A stretch of 64,000 nucleotides of DNA. Origin: Sipunculus nudus (lineage: Eukaryota > Annelida > Sipuncula > Golfingiida > Sipunculidae). Numbering within the stretch: position 1 is the first letter of the stretch; each line of letters starts with the position of its first letter. The stretch lies in NCBI GenBank assembly GCA_026874595.1, contig CM049310.1, forward strand, positions 46,101,058 to 46,165,057, read 5' to 3'. Below the pieces are notes generated by a model. That model was not told where the DNA came from, ran no database searches, and saw only the letters and a list, made by a program, of their open reading frames with translations. A program made the translations under genes and the position numbers. This document shows, piece by piece, positions 11,228-22,600 of this stretch.

Positions 11228-12568
11228 TTACAACATTTCATAAACATCTCGATAAGCAATCAGCAAGTACATTGTCTTCCCCTTTATGAACATACTCCAT
11301 CTCAACAATCCTTGATTTTCACACCTCAACTTGTTCATGAACGTGAGGGGATTGTGATCACTGAAGACAATGATAGGCCTGACTGATGAAGCAACACAAA
11401 CTTCCAAATGCTGCAACGCCAAAATCAAAGCGAAACATTCTTTTTCAATACTGGAGTAGTTTTTTTGGTTTGCATTAAACTTTCTTGAGAAATAACAAAT
11501 TGGATGATCTATGCCATCATTGCCTTCTTGTAACAAAACAGCACCAGCAGCAGTATCACTAGCATCTACAGCTAAAAAAAGGGTACAGAAAAGTGTGGAG
11601 CTGCTAAAACCGGTGAACTTTGCAGAATTGCTTTCAAATTCTGAAATGCATTTTCACACTGAACGTTCCAAACAAACTTTTGTTTCTTCTTTAACAAATA
11701 AGTCAAAGGTTCAGCTACAGCAGAAAAATTTGGACAAAACTTCCTGGAATATCCAACCATACCAAGAAAACTCATTATTTGCTTTTTGTTATCTGGTCTA
11801 GGAAATGCAGAAATAGCACTTATCTTAGCATCAACAGGTTTTACCTGACCCTTCCCTACGATATGACCAAAAAATATTACTTGTGCACGACAAAACGTGC
11901 TTTACTGAGTCTTTCGAAGAGGTCGCGAAGAATTTGCAGATGTTTCTCCCAGGTGTCGCTGTACACCATAAGGTCATCAATATATGCGTCGCAGCCCTCA
12001 ATGTCCTTGACAACCATATGGATGAGGCGCTGGAACGTGGTTGGCGAGTTCTTCATGCCAAACGGCACAACTTTATACTGGTACAGTCCCTGCGGCGTCA
12101 CAAATGCTGACACTTCTTTCGCTCTATCCGTCAGCGGAACTTGCCAGAACCCTTGTAGCAAGTCAAACTTGGAGACATATTTGGAGCTACCGACTCCTCG
12201 GAATCGGGAACGTGTCATTCCTGGTGACAGAGCTCAGCTTTCGATAATCCGTGCACATACGGTAACTTCCATCAGGTTTTGGCACAAGAATACATGGTGA
12301 ACTCCATTTACTGTCACTAGGCTCAATAAAAACCATTGTCCAGCAAATACCGAATCTCATCCTGTAGATACTTTTGCTTTTCTGGATTCAGTCCATATGG
12401 ATACTGCTTGACTGCGCCTGCCCCGCCAACATCGACGTCATGGCACAACATGTAAGTTCGCGTTGGAATGTCACTAAACAAATGTTCATAATTCCGCAGC
12501 AGGTTCTTGAGGTCTTGTTGTTCTTGTGCGGTTAGGTGTGACAGTTTGCCATCCAGGTTTTCATGCAC
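11228..12568 (-). pseudogene. Reverse transcriptase and RNase H region of the Gmr1-like element (broken)
   Basis: Minus-strand fragments in several frames. The order is an RT leader with LLRNYEHLFSD-type sequence, then the RT core with SKFDLLQGFWQVPL, PFGMKNSPTTFQRL and the catalytic YIDD box (11973-11984), then the RT connection with GMVGYSRKFCPNF. RNase H follows with a VDASDTAAG-type start and NYSSIEKECFAL. It ends in an LADCLSR-type tail read in a shifted frame just before the polypurine tract. Frames change near 12320, 12190 (with a small apparent deletion between the fingers and palm motifs), 11570 and 11260. No intact enzyme is encoded. The RNase H fragment follows RT directly, with no integrase after it, which is diagnostic for the Gmr1 order. 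Confidence 0.9.
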
Positions 12569-12709
12569 GTCTGAGTTTTTTAATGGTACTGTACCAATAT
12601 CTACATCACACTTACAATCAGTATCTACCTTAACTGGGTCAGGGTCAGTTTTAAAACAATTAACAGCAGTAACATTTTGTACAACATCTGATGTGCTATT
12701 TCTGTCATA

Positions 12710-14252
12710 TTATGGTTCCAACATGTTCACATGGCACAGTTGTTTCTTCTTACGTCTATCTGGTGTCAACAGTATGTAATTCAAATCACTGACTTTCTTG
12801 TCAACAATGTAAGGACCAAAATACCTAGCTTGCTGAGGTCTGCCAGGGATGGGAAGTAAGGCAAGGACCTCCTCACCAGGCTCAAACGTCCTACTTACAG
12901 TGTGCCTGCCATACTTTGTCTTCATTTTACTTTGTGCAGATTTTAGATTTGACCCTGCAATCTCACAAGCATTGTTTAGTTTAGTGCGAATGTTTGGGAC
13001 ATACTGCACTAAGAGAATCAGGATTTTCACACAAGAGTTTTTCTTTAAGCACTTTCAATGGACCTCGAACGGAGTGTCCAAATGCAAGCCCAAAGGAACT
13101 GAACCCCAAAGACTCTTGAAAGGATTCTCTGACAGTATACAGCAATAGGTGGATTCCTTCATCCCAGTCTCTCTGTGTGTCACAGCTATAAGTCCTGATC
13201 ATGTCCTTTAATGTCTGGTGAAAACGCTCGAGGACGCCCTGACCCCCAGGATGATATGGCGAAGAGCTGTACTGTTTTATACCAAGCTCAAGCACAACTT
13301 GTTGGAACAAGCCAGACATAAAAGTAGACCCTTGGTCAGAATGGACGGATTTTGGTTATCCGAAAGTTGTAAAAAAAAACTTGGTCAGAGCTTTGACAAC
13401 ACTTTTGGCATTAATTTTGCGCAATGGTATTGCCTCAGGGAACCTGGTAGATGCGCACATAATTGTCAACAAGTATTCATGTCCAGATTTTGTTTTGGGC
13501 AGTGGTCCAACACAATCAACAATAATCCTACTGAATGGATCCTCGAAAGCAGGAATAGGCCTAAGTGGGGCCTTAGAAGGATTCTGATTGGGCTTGCCCA
13601 CCATCTGGCGTGTATGGCATGATTTACAATATTGTACAACATCTTTCCTGAGGTTAAGCCAAAAGAAGTGTGTACTAACTTTCTGATAAGTTTTATTTAT
13701 ACCTAAATGGCCAGACAAAGGAGCCTCATGTGCCATGCTTAGAATTTCATTGCGAAAGCTTTTGGGCATTACTATTTGATGTTTGATGGTCCATCCATCA
13801 TCAGGTGGTCGCCATTTACGCATAAGCACTCCATTTTTGACATAGAAACAAACTGGGTTCTGTGACAGCTCATCTTTAGAAACTGCCCTGGGAAACAAAC
13901 ATGAAATATCAGGGTCCTTATGCTGTTCCGCGATAAGTTCTGCCCTTGAGAATGCTGCATCCTGCACGGGCGGGTCGCTAGACGAGTCACTAGTGACTCC
14001 CAGAGTGTTATTATCTGGACCATTATCCTTATGTGTGCCTTTCTTGGCCATAGATCTAGTTACAGCACATGAAGGATACAAACCAGGAATTTCCTGAATT
14101 TCCAGATCAGTGTCCTGATCAGGTGACGGCTTTTCTGTCACTATTGGTACAGGCTGTACTTTATCACCTGCAACATCATTGCATAGTAGCAACTGAATTC
14201 CCTTAAAGGGTAAAGTAGTTCTTATGCCCACAGTAATATTCCCAGAAATCAA
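12710..14252 (-). pseudogene. Integrase region of the Gmr1-like element (broken)
   Basis: The minus strand carries, in order, an HHCC zinc-binding domain (HEAPLSGH, then YCKSC) and the catalytic core. The core has its first Asp in IIVDCVGPLP, its second in a HSDQG motif just after an in-frame stop at 13356-13358, and its Glu in GVLERFHQTLKD. A C-terminal GPY/F-like barrel follows (ARYFGPYIV). All three DDE residues are visible, but the frame is interrupted by the stop at 13356-13358, a frameshift near 13010, and a stop at 12710-12712. It lies upstream of RT on the element strand, unlike most Ty3/gypsy elements where it follows RNase H. Confidence 0.9.
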
Positions 14253-14260
14253 ATCTGACT

Positions 14261-14554
14261 TTAAATGGATACTGTGAAGGGGAACTGAAGTGTGCCTGTC
14301 TGAAAACCATTAACAAGTGCATGTGCACCAGCAAAGGACCTATCAGAAAATGGCAAACTGTCTGCTAACATAAGAGTCTGGCCCGAACCAGTGTCCCTTA
14401 AAATTCTAATAGGGGTAGAATCTGAAAAATCACTTGAAAGTGATACAAAACCATCATGTATGAATGGCTCAAATAACTCTATTTCAGAGTCAAGAGAGGA
14501 ATCTACTACCTCAACCTCATCAAACAAAGAACTGACATTGACAGTGTCAGTCAT
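14261..14554 (-). pseudogene. Retroviral-type aspartic protease region (broken)
   Basis: The minus-strand frame contains RDTGSGQTLM; the DTG catalytic triplet is at 14387-14395, in a context typical of retropepsins. A frameshift near 14270 separates it from the integrase frame. The region between about 14560 and 14950 is a low-complexity serine/acidic linker with disrupted frames. Confidence 0.75.
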
Positions 14555-14990
14555 AAACTCTGTTTCAGAGTCATCTAAGGAATCTACATCCTTTTTACTA
14601 TCAAACTCCTCATGGGAATCAACAGGGGAATTTTCCTCAGCAGAAACAAACTTTTGTTTGTCATAAGAGGACCTGGCCTCATTTGAAATACTCTCGCAAG
14701 AGTCATAAAGGACTTAGTCAGATTTAGAGAATACTCCTCGCACGAGTCTTGAAAGGACCTAGCCTTATTTAATTTCCACAGGAATCCACTGAGGTTTTTA
14801 TCCCGCAAGCTACGGATTCTTCTTTGGATTCAGACGGCACTTGGGCCTCCGTAGCATCAAACTTTTTATTTGAGTCAACAAAGGAGTTATACCCCTTATT
14901 TACATGAAAAGAGCCTGGCTCTTATATTATGCTATGCATAGATTTTGAACCCAGAAGGTATGCTATTTGGTTTTTTTTCGCAAGTTTTCA

Positions 14991-15032
14991 GCAGTCAGAT
15001 ATTGGATGACCTTCCTTCTTGCAGTAAAGACA
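14991..15032 (-). pseudogene. Gag CCHC zinc knuckle
   Basis: The minus strand reads CLYCKKEGHPISDC, a C-x2-C-x4-H-x4-C nucleocapsid knuckle. It is followed immediately by a TGA stop at 14988-14990. It is in a different frame from the neighbouring 67-codon open frame, which is a shadow. Confidence 0.8.
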
Positions 15033-15224
15033 GATTTTCTTTGAAAATAACTGGTCTTTGTTGGACTTAGACACAGTGGACGTGGACTGAGATGTAGCAA
15101 TGGACTTTTTTGAACTATCAGGACTACTAGTACTGGGTGACTGCGCTTTAAACTTCTTTTGACCATACTGATTTACATTCTTGTTTGTGAATGACTGGTT
15201 TGATTTGCTAGTAAAGGATATTTT

Positions 15225-16114
15225 GTGTGTTAATGAATAATCATCAGCTAATTGAGCAGTGTTTCAGGACTTTTCTCATCAAGAAAAGTTTTAACATCTG
15301 CGTTAATGCAGCGCTTAAATTCTTCAAGCAAAATCAACTGGCGCAAATTTTCATAATCTTTCATTACATTTTTAGAACTACACCAGCGATCAAACAACTG
15401 CTCTTTTGTCCTAGCAAATTCGACGTAGGTCTGATTTTTGCGCTTTTCCCAATTTCTGAATTTCTGGCGGTAAGCCTCTGGAAGTAACTCGTAACCTTTT
15501 AGGATTAACCGTTATACCAGGTCATAGTCAGCAGCAGCTTCTACTGAAAGCTCTGTATAAATTTCTATGGCCTTGCCAGTCAATACACTTTGTAACAGCA
15601 TAGTCAAATTTTCCTTAGGCCATTTTAAATTTTCTGGTACCTTCTCAAAGTCTAAGAAATATTTATCAACCTCTTTTTCTTGCAAAGGTGGGACAAGTCT
15701 AATGTGTCCAGTAACATCAAAACTGTGAGTTGGGGCAGCACGTAGACTATGTTCTAGTATAAGTCTTTTTAACTCCAGTCGTTTTAACCCAATTTCTTTT
15801 TCTTTTTCTAGTCTGTCTCTTTCTAACTGTTCATCCCTCTCTTTTAATGATAGCTCATGTTGCATTTCCAACTTTTTTAATTCTAATTGCATAGCAAGGC
15901 TGTCATTTTTTTATATTTCAACTTCAGCCTCTTCAATTAAACCTTTGCTAACTAGATCTTGCATGATTTTAGCAATGATATCAGGTTTTCTCAAAGCTTT
16001 TTTCACACTTAGCCCTAAGTGTTGTCCCAAACGCAACAACTGTCCTTTTGACAAATGTTCAAGTTGATCAGGGTCAGGATCATCAACAAATGTCTCAGGT
16101 TTGAAATCTGCCAT
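15225..16114 (-). pseudogene. Gag with SCAN-like domain (broken)
   Basis: The minus strand starts with ATG at 16112-16114, opening MADFKPETF, 145 bp inside the 5' LTR/PBS. A charged E/K/R/L-rich coiled coil follows (ELKKLEMQHEL region). Then comes a conserved capsid-like block (VPPLQEKEVDKYFLDFEKV), and finally a SCAN-like segment at about 15260-15500 (EAYRQKFRNWEKR, LILLEEFKRCI). In-frame TAA codons at 15911-15913 and 15512-15514 interrupt one continuing frame, and the frame is lost near 15250. The SCAN domain of vertebrate zinc-finger proteins is thought to derive from this kind of gypsy gag, which supports the Gmr1-like assignment. Confidence 0.85.
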
Positions 16115-16258
16115 GTTAAGATGTTAAAACAATAACAAAAAACCACTGAGATAAATCCTGTAAACAATGTACTGTAAACAATATGTAATCTTGTAAACAA
16201 TGTATGATAAAACAACGTGTCCAGGTCAAGGCCTAATAAATTTGAAAACTATGAAGCT

Positions 16259-16276
16259 TCCCGACGAGAGCCCCCA
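16259..16276 (-). other. Primer binding site
   Basis: TGGGGGCTCTCGTCGGGA on the element strand, six bases after the end of the 5' LTR. It starts with TGG as required for pairing with tRNA CCA ends. It is similar but not identical to the tRNA-Pro-type PBS (TGGGGGCTCGTCC...), so the primer tRNA is uncertain. Confidence 0.65.
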
Positions 16277-16282
16277 ATTTTG

Positions 16283-16521
16283 GGTTACGGAACCTAATAT
16301 AAACAGATCACGTATGCGTGATGAACACAAATTCTGTAACGGAGATTTTAAAAAAATCAGATTCTGTAACACTAGGCAGCGTCAAATGTCTAGGGGAATG
16401 AATAAAGAAGTCAGTGATTTTTTGTTAACAAATAACTATAATTTATTCTTAAAACAACCCTAAAATTACAATACACTAGATCAATACAATTATACAGTAA
16501 AACAGCGGTATAACAACAAAG
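16283..16521 (-). repeat. 5' LTR of the Gmr1-like element (truncated to R/U5 part)
   Basis: Aligns with 10291-10530 of the complete LTR and then stops abruptly at 16521, where unrelated sequence begins. The first base is changed (GGTTAC for TGTTAC). The U3 part with the TATA box is absent. Confidence 0.85.
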
Positions 16522-18100
16522 TTCCTCTTCCGCTCTAAGTTCACTTTCTGCCCTTAGTGCTCCTACCGCCCTAGTGAAATTAACTCTCTTTGTTCATCTA
16601 CACGACCGAATGATTTTCGTTGTGCTTGGAAAAATATTTCTTATCATTATAATGTCTTTCCCTGCATCCTGCTAATTGTATCTTTTTTAAGTTGAATGTT
16701 CTTGTCGCTCATATTATATATTATACTTTGTCTCCTTCCAAGGGTTTTGATTATAAGAGAACTATCCTTAGGGAAAGGTAAACCCTGCTGAATGTTCAAA
16801 TAAATAAATGAGTAAATAAATTGTAAACTGTTTAATTACCGAGAACAACATTTTATTATGTGACGCATCTATATAAAACGTTGTAGGTTCATTCATTGTT
16901 CATTTAGAGGGTTGCTTTCTCGTGTAACTCCTGCAGACGAACATAAATATGTATCCTAATACGTATTTCTAGCTTATCTCCCTGCGTGTTCACTGAGTTA
17001 CTCTCAAATTTGAATGAACCAGTAGCTAGGTAGCAGAGTTGCGGTTTCACTAAAAAATCTACAAAACATATAAATTAAGATTATTTAAAATAATGCTCTC
17101 AGGAGAGTATTACCAGCAAATACTTATCCATAAAGCTGAAATACCGTACTGCGAAATGAAAAATTAGACATTGTAAAATATATTGATATTTTTTTATATA
17201 TCTTTATTTAATTTCAAATCGAAGATACCCGGTAATTGAATTCCCATGATTGAGGATATTCCTGCCAGATCTGTCTGGGACAGGGTGGTTGCATATATTT
17301 CTACAGAGGTTAAGTCTATATTAATTCCCGAAACAAATGGCATTGACAGATGTGCAGTAGACATTGATACTCTTGTCATCTGTTGCTATGTACAAGGGTA
17401 ATTTCCTCCAGCTGGGAGTTTCTTATGAGATAAAACGACTTTATAATTATAACAAATTTTTGATGATTAGAAACATGATACGGCCTTATAAAGCTTCGGA
17501 TTGTCTGGCTCCTGTCTTTCTTTTCCACTTTTAATTCAAGCAAGGCCACTCACCTTGAAACAAATTTCTAACTTATTTGGTTGCAAAGAACAATCATTGT
17601 AAAATACTGTAAAACCTATATATTCACATTTCGTGAATTATAAACTTTAACTGACAATCAAAAGCATGCTCAGCAGACAATCAAATGAAGGTTCTAGATC
17701 CCGTATCCATTAAGGCATATCCCGGCACATGCAGCTTTTTCGCCACCTTGACTATTAATGTTTTAGTTTACAGTTGACTGGCCTTTAATATAATAATATA
17801 AGAGGACTCTTCTGATACTTACGATGAACCCTTACGGAGAGGTATCTCAGATAAATGTGCCATTAAATGTACGCTAAATATTCCTGTGTGGCCTATTATT
17901 TTAATACCATCTCACATGAAAAAAACTTCAGGCCATATCAATAGCGTGATAATTGATACTTATAAATAGAGTAACAGAAAATCCTGTTTTCAATATTAGG
18001 TCCAACTTTTACCATAGACGATAATACCAGTGTAGGTTCTAATGCCTCAGTTTAGAGTAACATGTCACACATGTATCCATGATCAATATGCATTTGTAGT
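16522..18100. other. Gene-less AT-rich stretch
   Basis: No supported exon. A 61-codon minus-strand frame at 17194-17379 is preceded by an acceptor-like CAACAG but has no partner exon or recognisable domain. Confidence 0.4.
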
Positions 18101-18400
18101 GGAGTATGGTGGCGTAATAACTAGGGCGCTAGATTTGTGACCGCAGGGTTGTGGGTTTGAGTCCCGTTTCTTCGGGGCTGAAAGATGAATAATGTCAAAA
18201 CCGCAACGTTCGCTCTCTCTATCAAGACGTGAATGGGTACTGGTCATGGGCAGCAGACAAATTTAATTATAACGATTTACAAGCTAGTGCCTGTTACAGC
18301 TGTTTTGATAACAGAGAAAAGCTGCAAGAATGAATAGGCCCAATGTCGAAGGAGACAGACATTGCTGGAAATATCACAACCTTTTACTTTACCTTTAATG
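18101..18400 (+). mobile_element. tRNA-derived SINE, copy 1 (with head)
   Basis: A plus-strand tRNA-like head has an A-box-like TGGCGTAATAACTAGGGCG near 18110 and a near-consensus B box GGGTTTGAGTCCC at 18153-18165. The body contains CGCTCTCTCTATCAAGACGT, GAATGGGTACTGGTCATGGG and AAGCTGCAAGAATGAATAGG. The body is clearly related to 42808-43055, which shows it is a dispersed family. Confidence 0.7.
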
Positions 18401-18972
18401 GAAACTTTCTTTATAATACCTGAAAGTTAAACTTCCTAGTGCGATCGAGGCCGTAACCTAAGAGAAAGGTGGTGAAATCTGAACAAAAATCTCAGTGAAA
18501 GGTCTTGAATCCTGGATTGTTCTTAATCTGTTGCATATATCATGTATTTATTGACGATTCAATAAAATATCTTTCTTGTCATAAAGTTTAGCTGCTGAAA
18601 TTGGAAAATGCTACGAACCTGCAGTAATAAGACAAGTTCTTCTGGGGTTTTTTCACGACGACCAGATATACAGTGAAACTTGTGTAATTAGACCACCTTA
18701 TGGTGGACTATCCAAAAGAGACCTTACAGACAGGTGCACCTTTCAGCGAAGTTCATGTATGTATGTGTGTGTATGTGTGTGTATATATATATATACATAT
18801 ATATATAATATATATCTAATGAACAAACGGATCGATAATGACCCTGACATCTTACGAGATGAGGATATGATTATCGAATTTCAGAACTTTTATCAGCTGA
18901 AGATTTGGTATAATTTTATGGCTAAGAGTTATGAATACCAATGTGTATAATATTTTTATTTTTTCTTTTCAG
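18401..18972. other. Gene-less stretch with TG/TA microsatellite and acceptor site
   Basis: Contains (TGTA)/(TA) simple sequence at 18756-18812. It ends in a long pyrimidine tract and CAG at 18970-18972, which forms a strong 3' splice site for the coding exon that follows. The block at 18670-18745 has a CAGTGAAACTTGTG start reminiscent of a pogo-type terminus, but no partner end was found. Confidence 0.45.
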
Positions 18973-18989
18973 AAACAGAAAAAAAGAAA

Positions 18990-19065
18990 ATGCAAAGCAA
19001 AATTTTCACGTGGTCCTTCGTGTGTCTTGTTGTCATGGTGACCCTTTATCAGGTCAAGCAAACGA
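18990..19065 (+). CDS. Cysteine-rich secreted precursor, coding exon 1 (signal peptide)
   Basis: The ATG at 18990 opens 25 codons reading MQSKIFTWSFVCLVVMVTLY and on to the donor. This has a short basic N-end and a hydrophobic core, a typical secretory signal. The exon ends in phase 1 at a consensus donor (A/GTAAGT, 19066). A strong acceptor at 18970-18972 lies 17 bp before the ATG, so an upstream non-coding exon is likely. The frame continues without a stop into exons at 29721, 40798 and 41825, giving a 123-residue precursor. The match of splice sites and phase across four exons is the main evidence, since each exon is short. The family is not recognised; a peptide hormone or other secreted cystine-knot peptide is the likely class. 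Confidence 0.72.
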
Positions 19066-19595
19066 GTAAGTTATATTTTTTTAAACGCATTTTAAGAACA
19101 TTTTGAATATTATTTACGGTGGTGCTGCTTCTGCATTAAGTAAGTAGAGCCGGATAATTCGGTTGTAACTTAATGAAATAAGAAACAATTACAAAAGCGG
19201 AAAACATTATTGACATATATCATTTAGATTTTGTCATGCTCCCTCTCTTTTGTTAACAAATCTATAAATTTGACAATATTATAATCTAGATGAACCTTAT
19301 CAGCAGTCACAGCATTACCGTAAATATATCGAGCGACCTTCCTGATCGAAGCAACGGTCGTCCTTGAGTCCATGGCAAATGCCATTACAGGTATTTCTCA
19401 TATGAGCTTGTTTTGGCAATTTTAGAGACTGACGTCTTCCCAGGTGTAAAATGAGCATCTATTTAACCTGAATGCTTTCGTTTCAATTTCATTGCTTATA
19501 TATTCACTTTTACCTTACACATAATGTACGAGTAAATAAAACCTATAAAAAATAACAATAATTGCCCCAGGAAACCTTTGCTAGAAACAAAAATA

Positions 19596-19690
19596 CCCCC
19601 CCCCCCCCCCGGCCTAGGGACTTTTTTTCAGGTTTTGTCAATAGCCTCCTTGGGTGGACCCCTCCTTTTCCTAAATCCTGGAACCGCCCT
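19596..19690 (-). repeat. Interspersed repeat copy with poly-C tract
   Basis: A C15 run at 19596-19610 is followed by TTTTGTCAATAGCCTCCTTG and GGACCCCTCCTTTTCC, ending in TCCTGGAACCGCCC. On the minus strand this is the same motif order as 5730-5845, ending in a GGGCGGTTCCAGGA terminus. Confidence 0.55.
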
Positions 19691-22600
19691 TACTTAATTT
19701 ATATAGGCGTATAGGTCAATATTTCTATGATTTATTTTTTGTGATGGGAACCTATACAGTCAAAAAGTTTTATTTATCTGCACATTGTGAGTTTATTTAA
19801 ATATAAGGAAAACACGTCTTTCCTGATTATATTTCTAAATATTTTAACCATAGCAATATAAGTGTTATTTAGTAAAAAGTTAATATAGAAATGATAATAA
19901 AAAATACTAAACTGACTGGTAATAGTTTTATAGTGATTGGAAACTCTGTACAGTTTTGACATAGTTGCCAATGAGATGTACCGATGGATAATAGTTCAAA
20001 TTAATAGAAATCGTTACACTAACGGCATCAAAATAAGACTATGGATCCTGAGCAGTGTGATTAGTCAATTAGTGTCCATCGGCAAGCACGGGGTCTGTGC
20101 ATGTTTGGTTCTGGGTGATATAGCGATTCTTCATGTATCAGGCTAGCACATTCAACCGTTTTGGTCAATATCTCTAGATCCTCAGTTTATTTCAACAGTA
20201 GTGCCAGAAAGGTGACGTGATTATAGTAAAGGAAGTCTTCTTAATGCAACACAGCATGATTGAGTTTTTTTTAAATATTTCATTATTGTACCAAATACCT
20301 GCGGACGCTGATAACTTTTCTTAAGATTTTGCAGCTTATTTGGTTTCCTAGAACTTTATCCGTTTTGTGACACTTGGGGCACTGAGTAAACATGTTTGTC
20401 GGGTGTTACGCTTAGCATTTAAACTTTTAAATTGGGTTTCTTTTAACCTTCCAGAAATGTCAGTTTTCACCATCTCATTGTGGCGTTTTTTTAAACTTTC
20501 TCTATTTTTTGGTAAACTGATGTGGCCTGGTCACGCAGCAAAAACGGTGCCATTAAATGCACATGAAGTTTTTCGGGGGGACATGGGACTTAAAGTTGAC
20601 AAAAATGTTGACTTACTAAACAAAAAACACGTTTTTCTCGATGGAAACTTTCATTATGTTTCCTTGTAAACTATTCTTTTTCGCTCGCCCTGCTTTATTG
20701 GTGGAAACATATTTTCTAATGGAGAAGTGTTTTGGATGTGTTTTCTTTCCGACTATGCACAGATCCCAAAATACGTATTTTTATCTGTAGCTATATATGT
20801 GACGCTGCATGAACGGACGACCTTTGCTGTATAACTGTGCGTCTGAGCTACAGATTGTGACATGTGCTGATATTAGGCCAGCACGCGCTCTTCTGGATAT
20901 GAACTTCTCCCCTCTTTTCCTCTGTCGGTTAAACATGTTCTCATTAAAAATCCCAGTTCCTGTGTGCCCTATTCAAGACGTTTGTTTGTCACGGGATCAT
21001 CGTGAGATATATATGAATAACGGTATTATTGATGGCGATAACTGTGGTTTATTTTAAATTTTATTTTTGCTTGTTTTTGTAATAAATGAATGATCTAACA
21101 ATACAAATGAAGTTGAGATTCCTGAACATTCATTTTAAAGGGTTCCATTGATAATAAAATGGGACTTATTTGCATGTATATAAATAGACTCTATGTCAAA
21201 TTACCTGTAACAGTGCCAGTCATATAAGGAAATATTGTAAATTCCACTTTCACTTTTGTCAATATACGACCATTTCAGAATACTTTTATTTTCGTCACAT
21301 AAAACTTCCTAGAAAATAAGCTCACGTATCTTGATGGAAGAAAGTTTCGAAGGATTTAAAGGGTATCAGTTCATGGACAGCTTAATATTTATATGGTAAA
21401 AATTTCAATGGGATATTTATATAAACCCCTTATTATAATATCTTCATCAGTAATTCAATAATCACATATAATCAATTATATCCCATAACCTATGCCTTTA
21501 AATAGTGATAGTAGGAGGAAAATGCAACTAACAGCTCCTAATATAACCTAACCAGATAATACGGGATTTTTTATTACTCCCATGCTATCTTTTCTAGAAT
21601 AAGGTTTTTATATACAAAAGTTGTTTTACATTTCCTAAATTGCTAGCACCGTATATTCTACTACATGTAGTATTTTTTAAAGTAACACCGAGGAACATTA
21701 TATATCGATGAGCGCATCATTGTCATACTTCTTTCAAAACAGTTATTTCATTCAAACAGTTGGTTCAGTTATAATCAGTATAATTCATCCCAAAACGTAA
21801 GTAAAGAGCAGAGATCCATTTCTGACAACCGCTCTGACACAGAATTCTCATTTCATGTAGAATTTTCCCGAGACAATGAAAAGCATTCGCCGAATAATGA
21901 TTTATTAACAGAAATAAGGCTTTATAAACAGAAATATTTTAACTGAGACTTGATGTGTAAGACCACTTGATTCAACATACAAAGATCAACTATATGTTTC
22001 TTAGACAAAACTTTTAACTATCGTGATATACAAGAAATATCTACTGAATCATGCGATATAACGTTTTACAATTTTTATCGCCCTATTTGTAGTTACAGCG
22101 ATGTAGATATGGTTGTTTATGTTAACCACTGACTAGATAGACATGAATTATTTACTTTCAAAATTCTAAGGAGAAAAACGATGAAAATGATACAATAGTA
22201 CTGCTGCATGTATCAGTTTCATGTCTCCCTGCACTATGCATAGGACAATTATGAAAAGAAAAATAATTTAAATATTTTTAGATAAAGTAAAACTTCTGAA
22301 ATCCATACATCATCTACAGAAACATGTAAAGTTAAAATCACATGTTTGACATTTTGGTGTATTCCTTGTGGAGGTAAGTAGCTATGTTCTGGTTTTAGAT
22401 TACATTATATCATACCAAATATTTTTTTCAATCCACATGGTATTTATGTTATTCGTACCAAAGATTAAAATGGCGCAGTGTTGGTGGTTAAAAGAGTTAT
22501 TAATGAAATTGGTACCATTGTTCAGCTTTTGATGCCATCGTTCATGTCCGATATCCTGAAAGAAAGATGACTAAATTCAGACTCGGGTACTGCTTAACAT

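Larger units (their letters stand above)
10291..16521 (-). mobile_element. Decayed Gmr1-like Ty3/gypsy LTR retrotransposon
   Basis: A minus-strand LTR element bounded by a complete 3' LTR (left, 817 bp) and a truncated 5' LTR (right, 239 bp). On its own strand the domains run gag with SCAN-like region, CCHC knuckle, aspartic protease, integrase, reverse transcriptase, RNase H, 3' LTR. Integrase before RT is the copia-like order. Among Ty3/gypsy elements it is known from the Gmr1 group, which also carries the gag lineage related to the vertebrate SCAN domain. By eye the aligned parts of the LTRs differ at about 15 of 239 positions, so the insertion is not recent. Multiple in-frame stops and frameshifts, and a 5' LTR without its TATA region, make it non-autonomous now. 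Sequence identity of all domains fits one element. Confidence 0.9.

Noticed and set aside
11511-12300. Plus-strand frames of up to 173 codons
   Set aside because: They are shadows of the minus-strand RT/RNase H, whose motifs (YIDD, SKFDLLQGFW) are unmistakable.
17194-17379. 61-codon minus-strand frame with an acceptor-like CAACAG just before it
   Set aside because: Composition is coding-like, but there is no donor, partner exon or recognised domain, so it was not listed as a gene.
18759-18950. Plus-strand frame beginning MYVCVCVCIYIYTY
   Set aside because: Its start is translated TG/TA microsatellite, and it ends before the real exon's acceptor.
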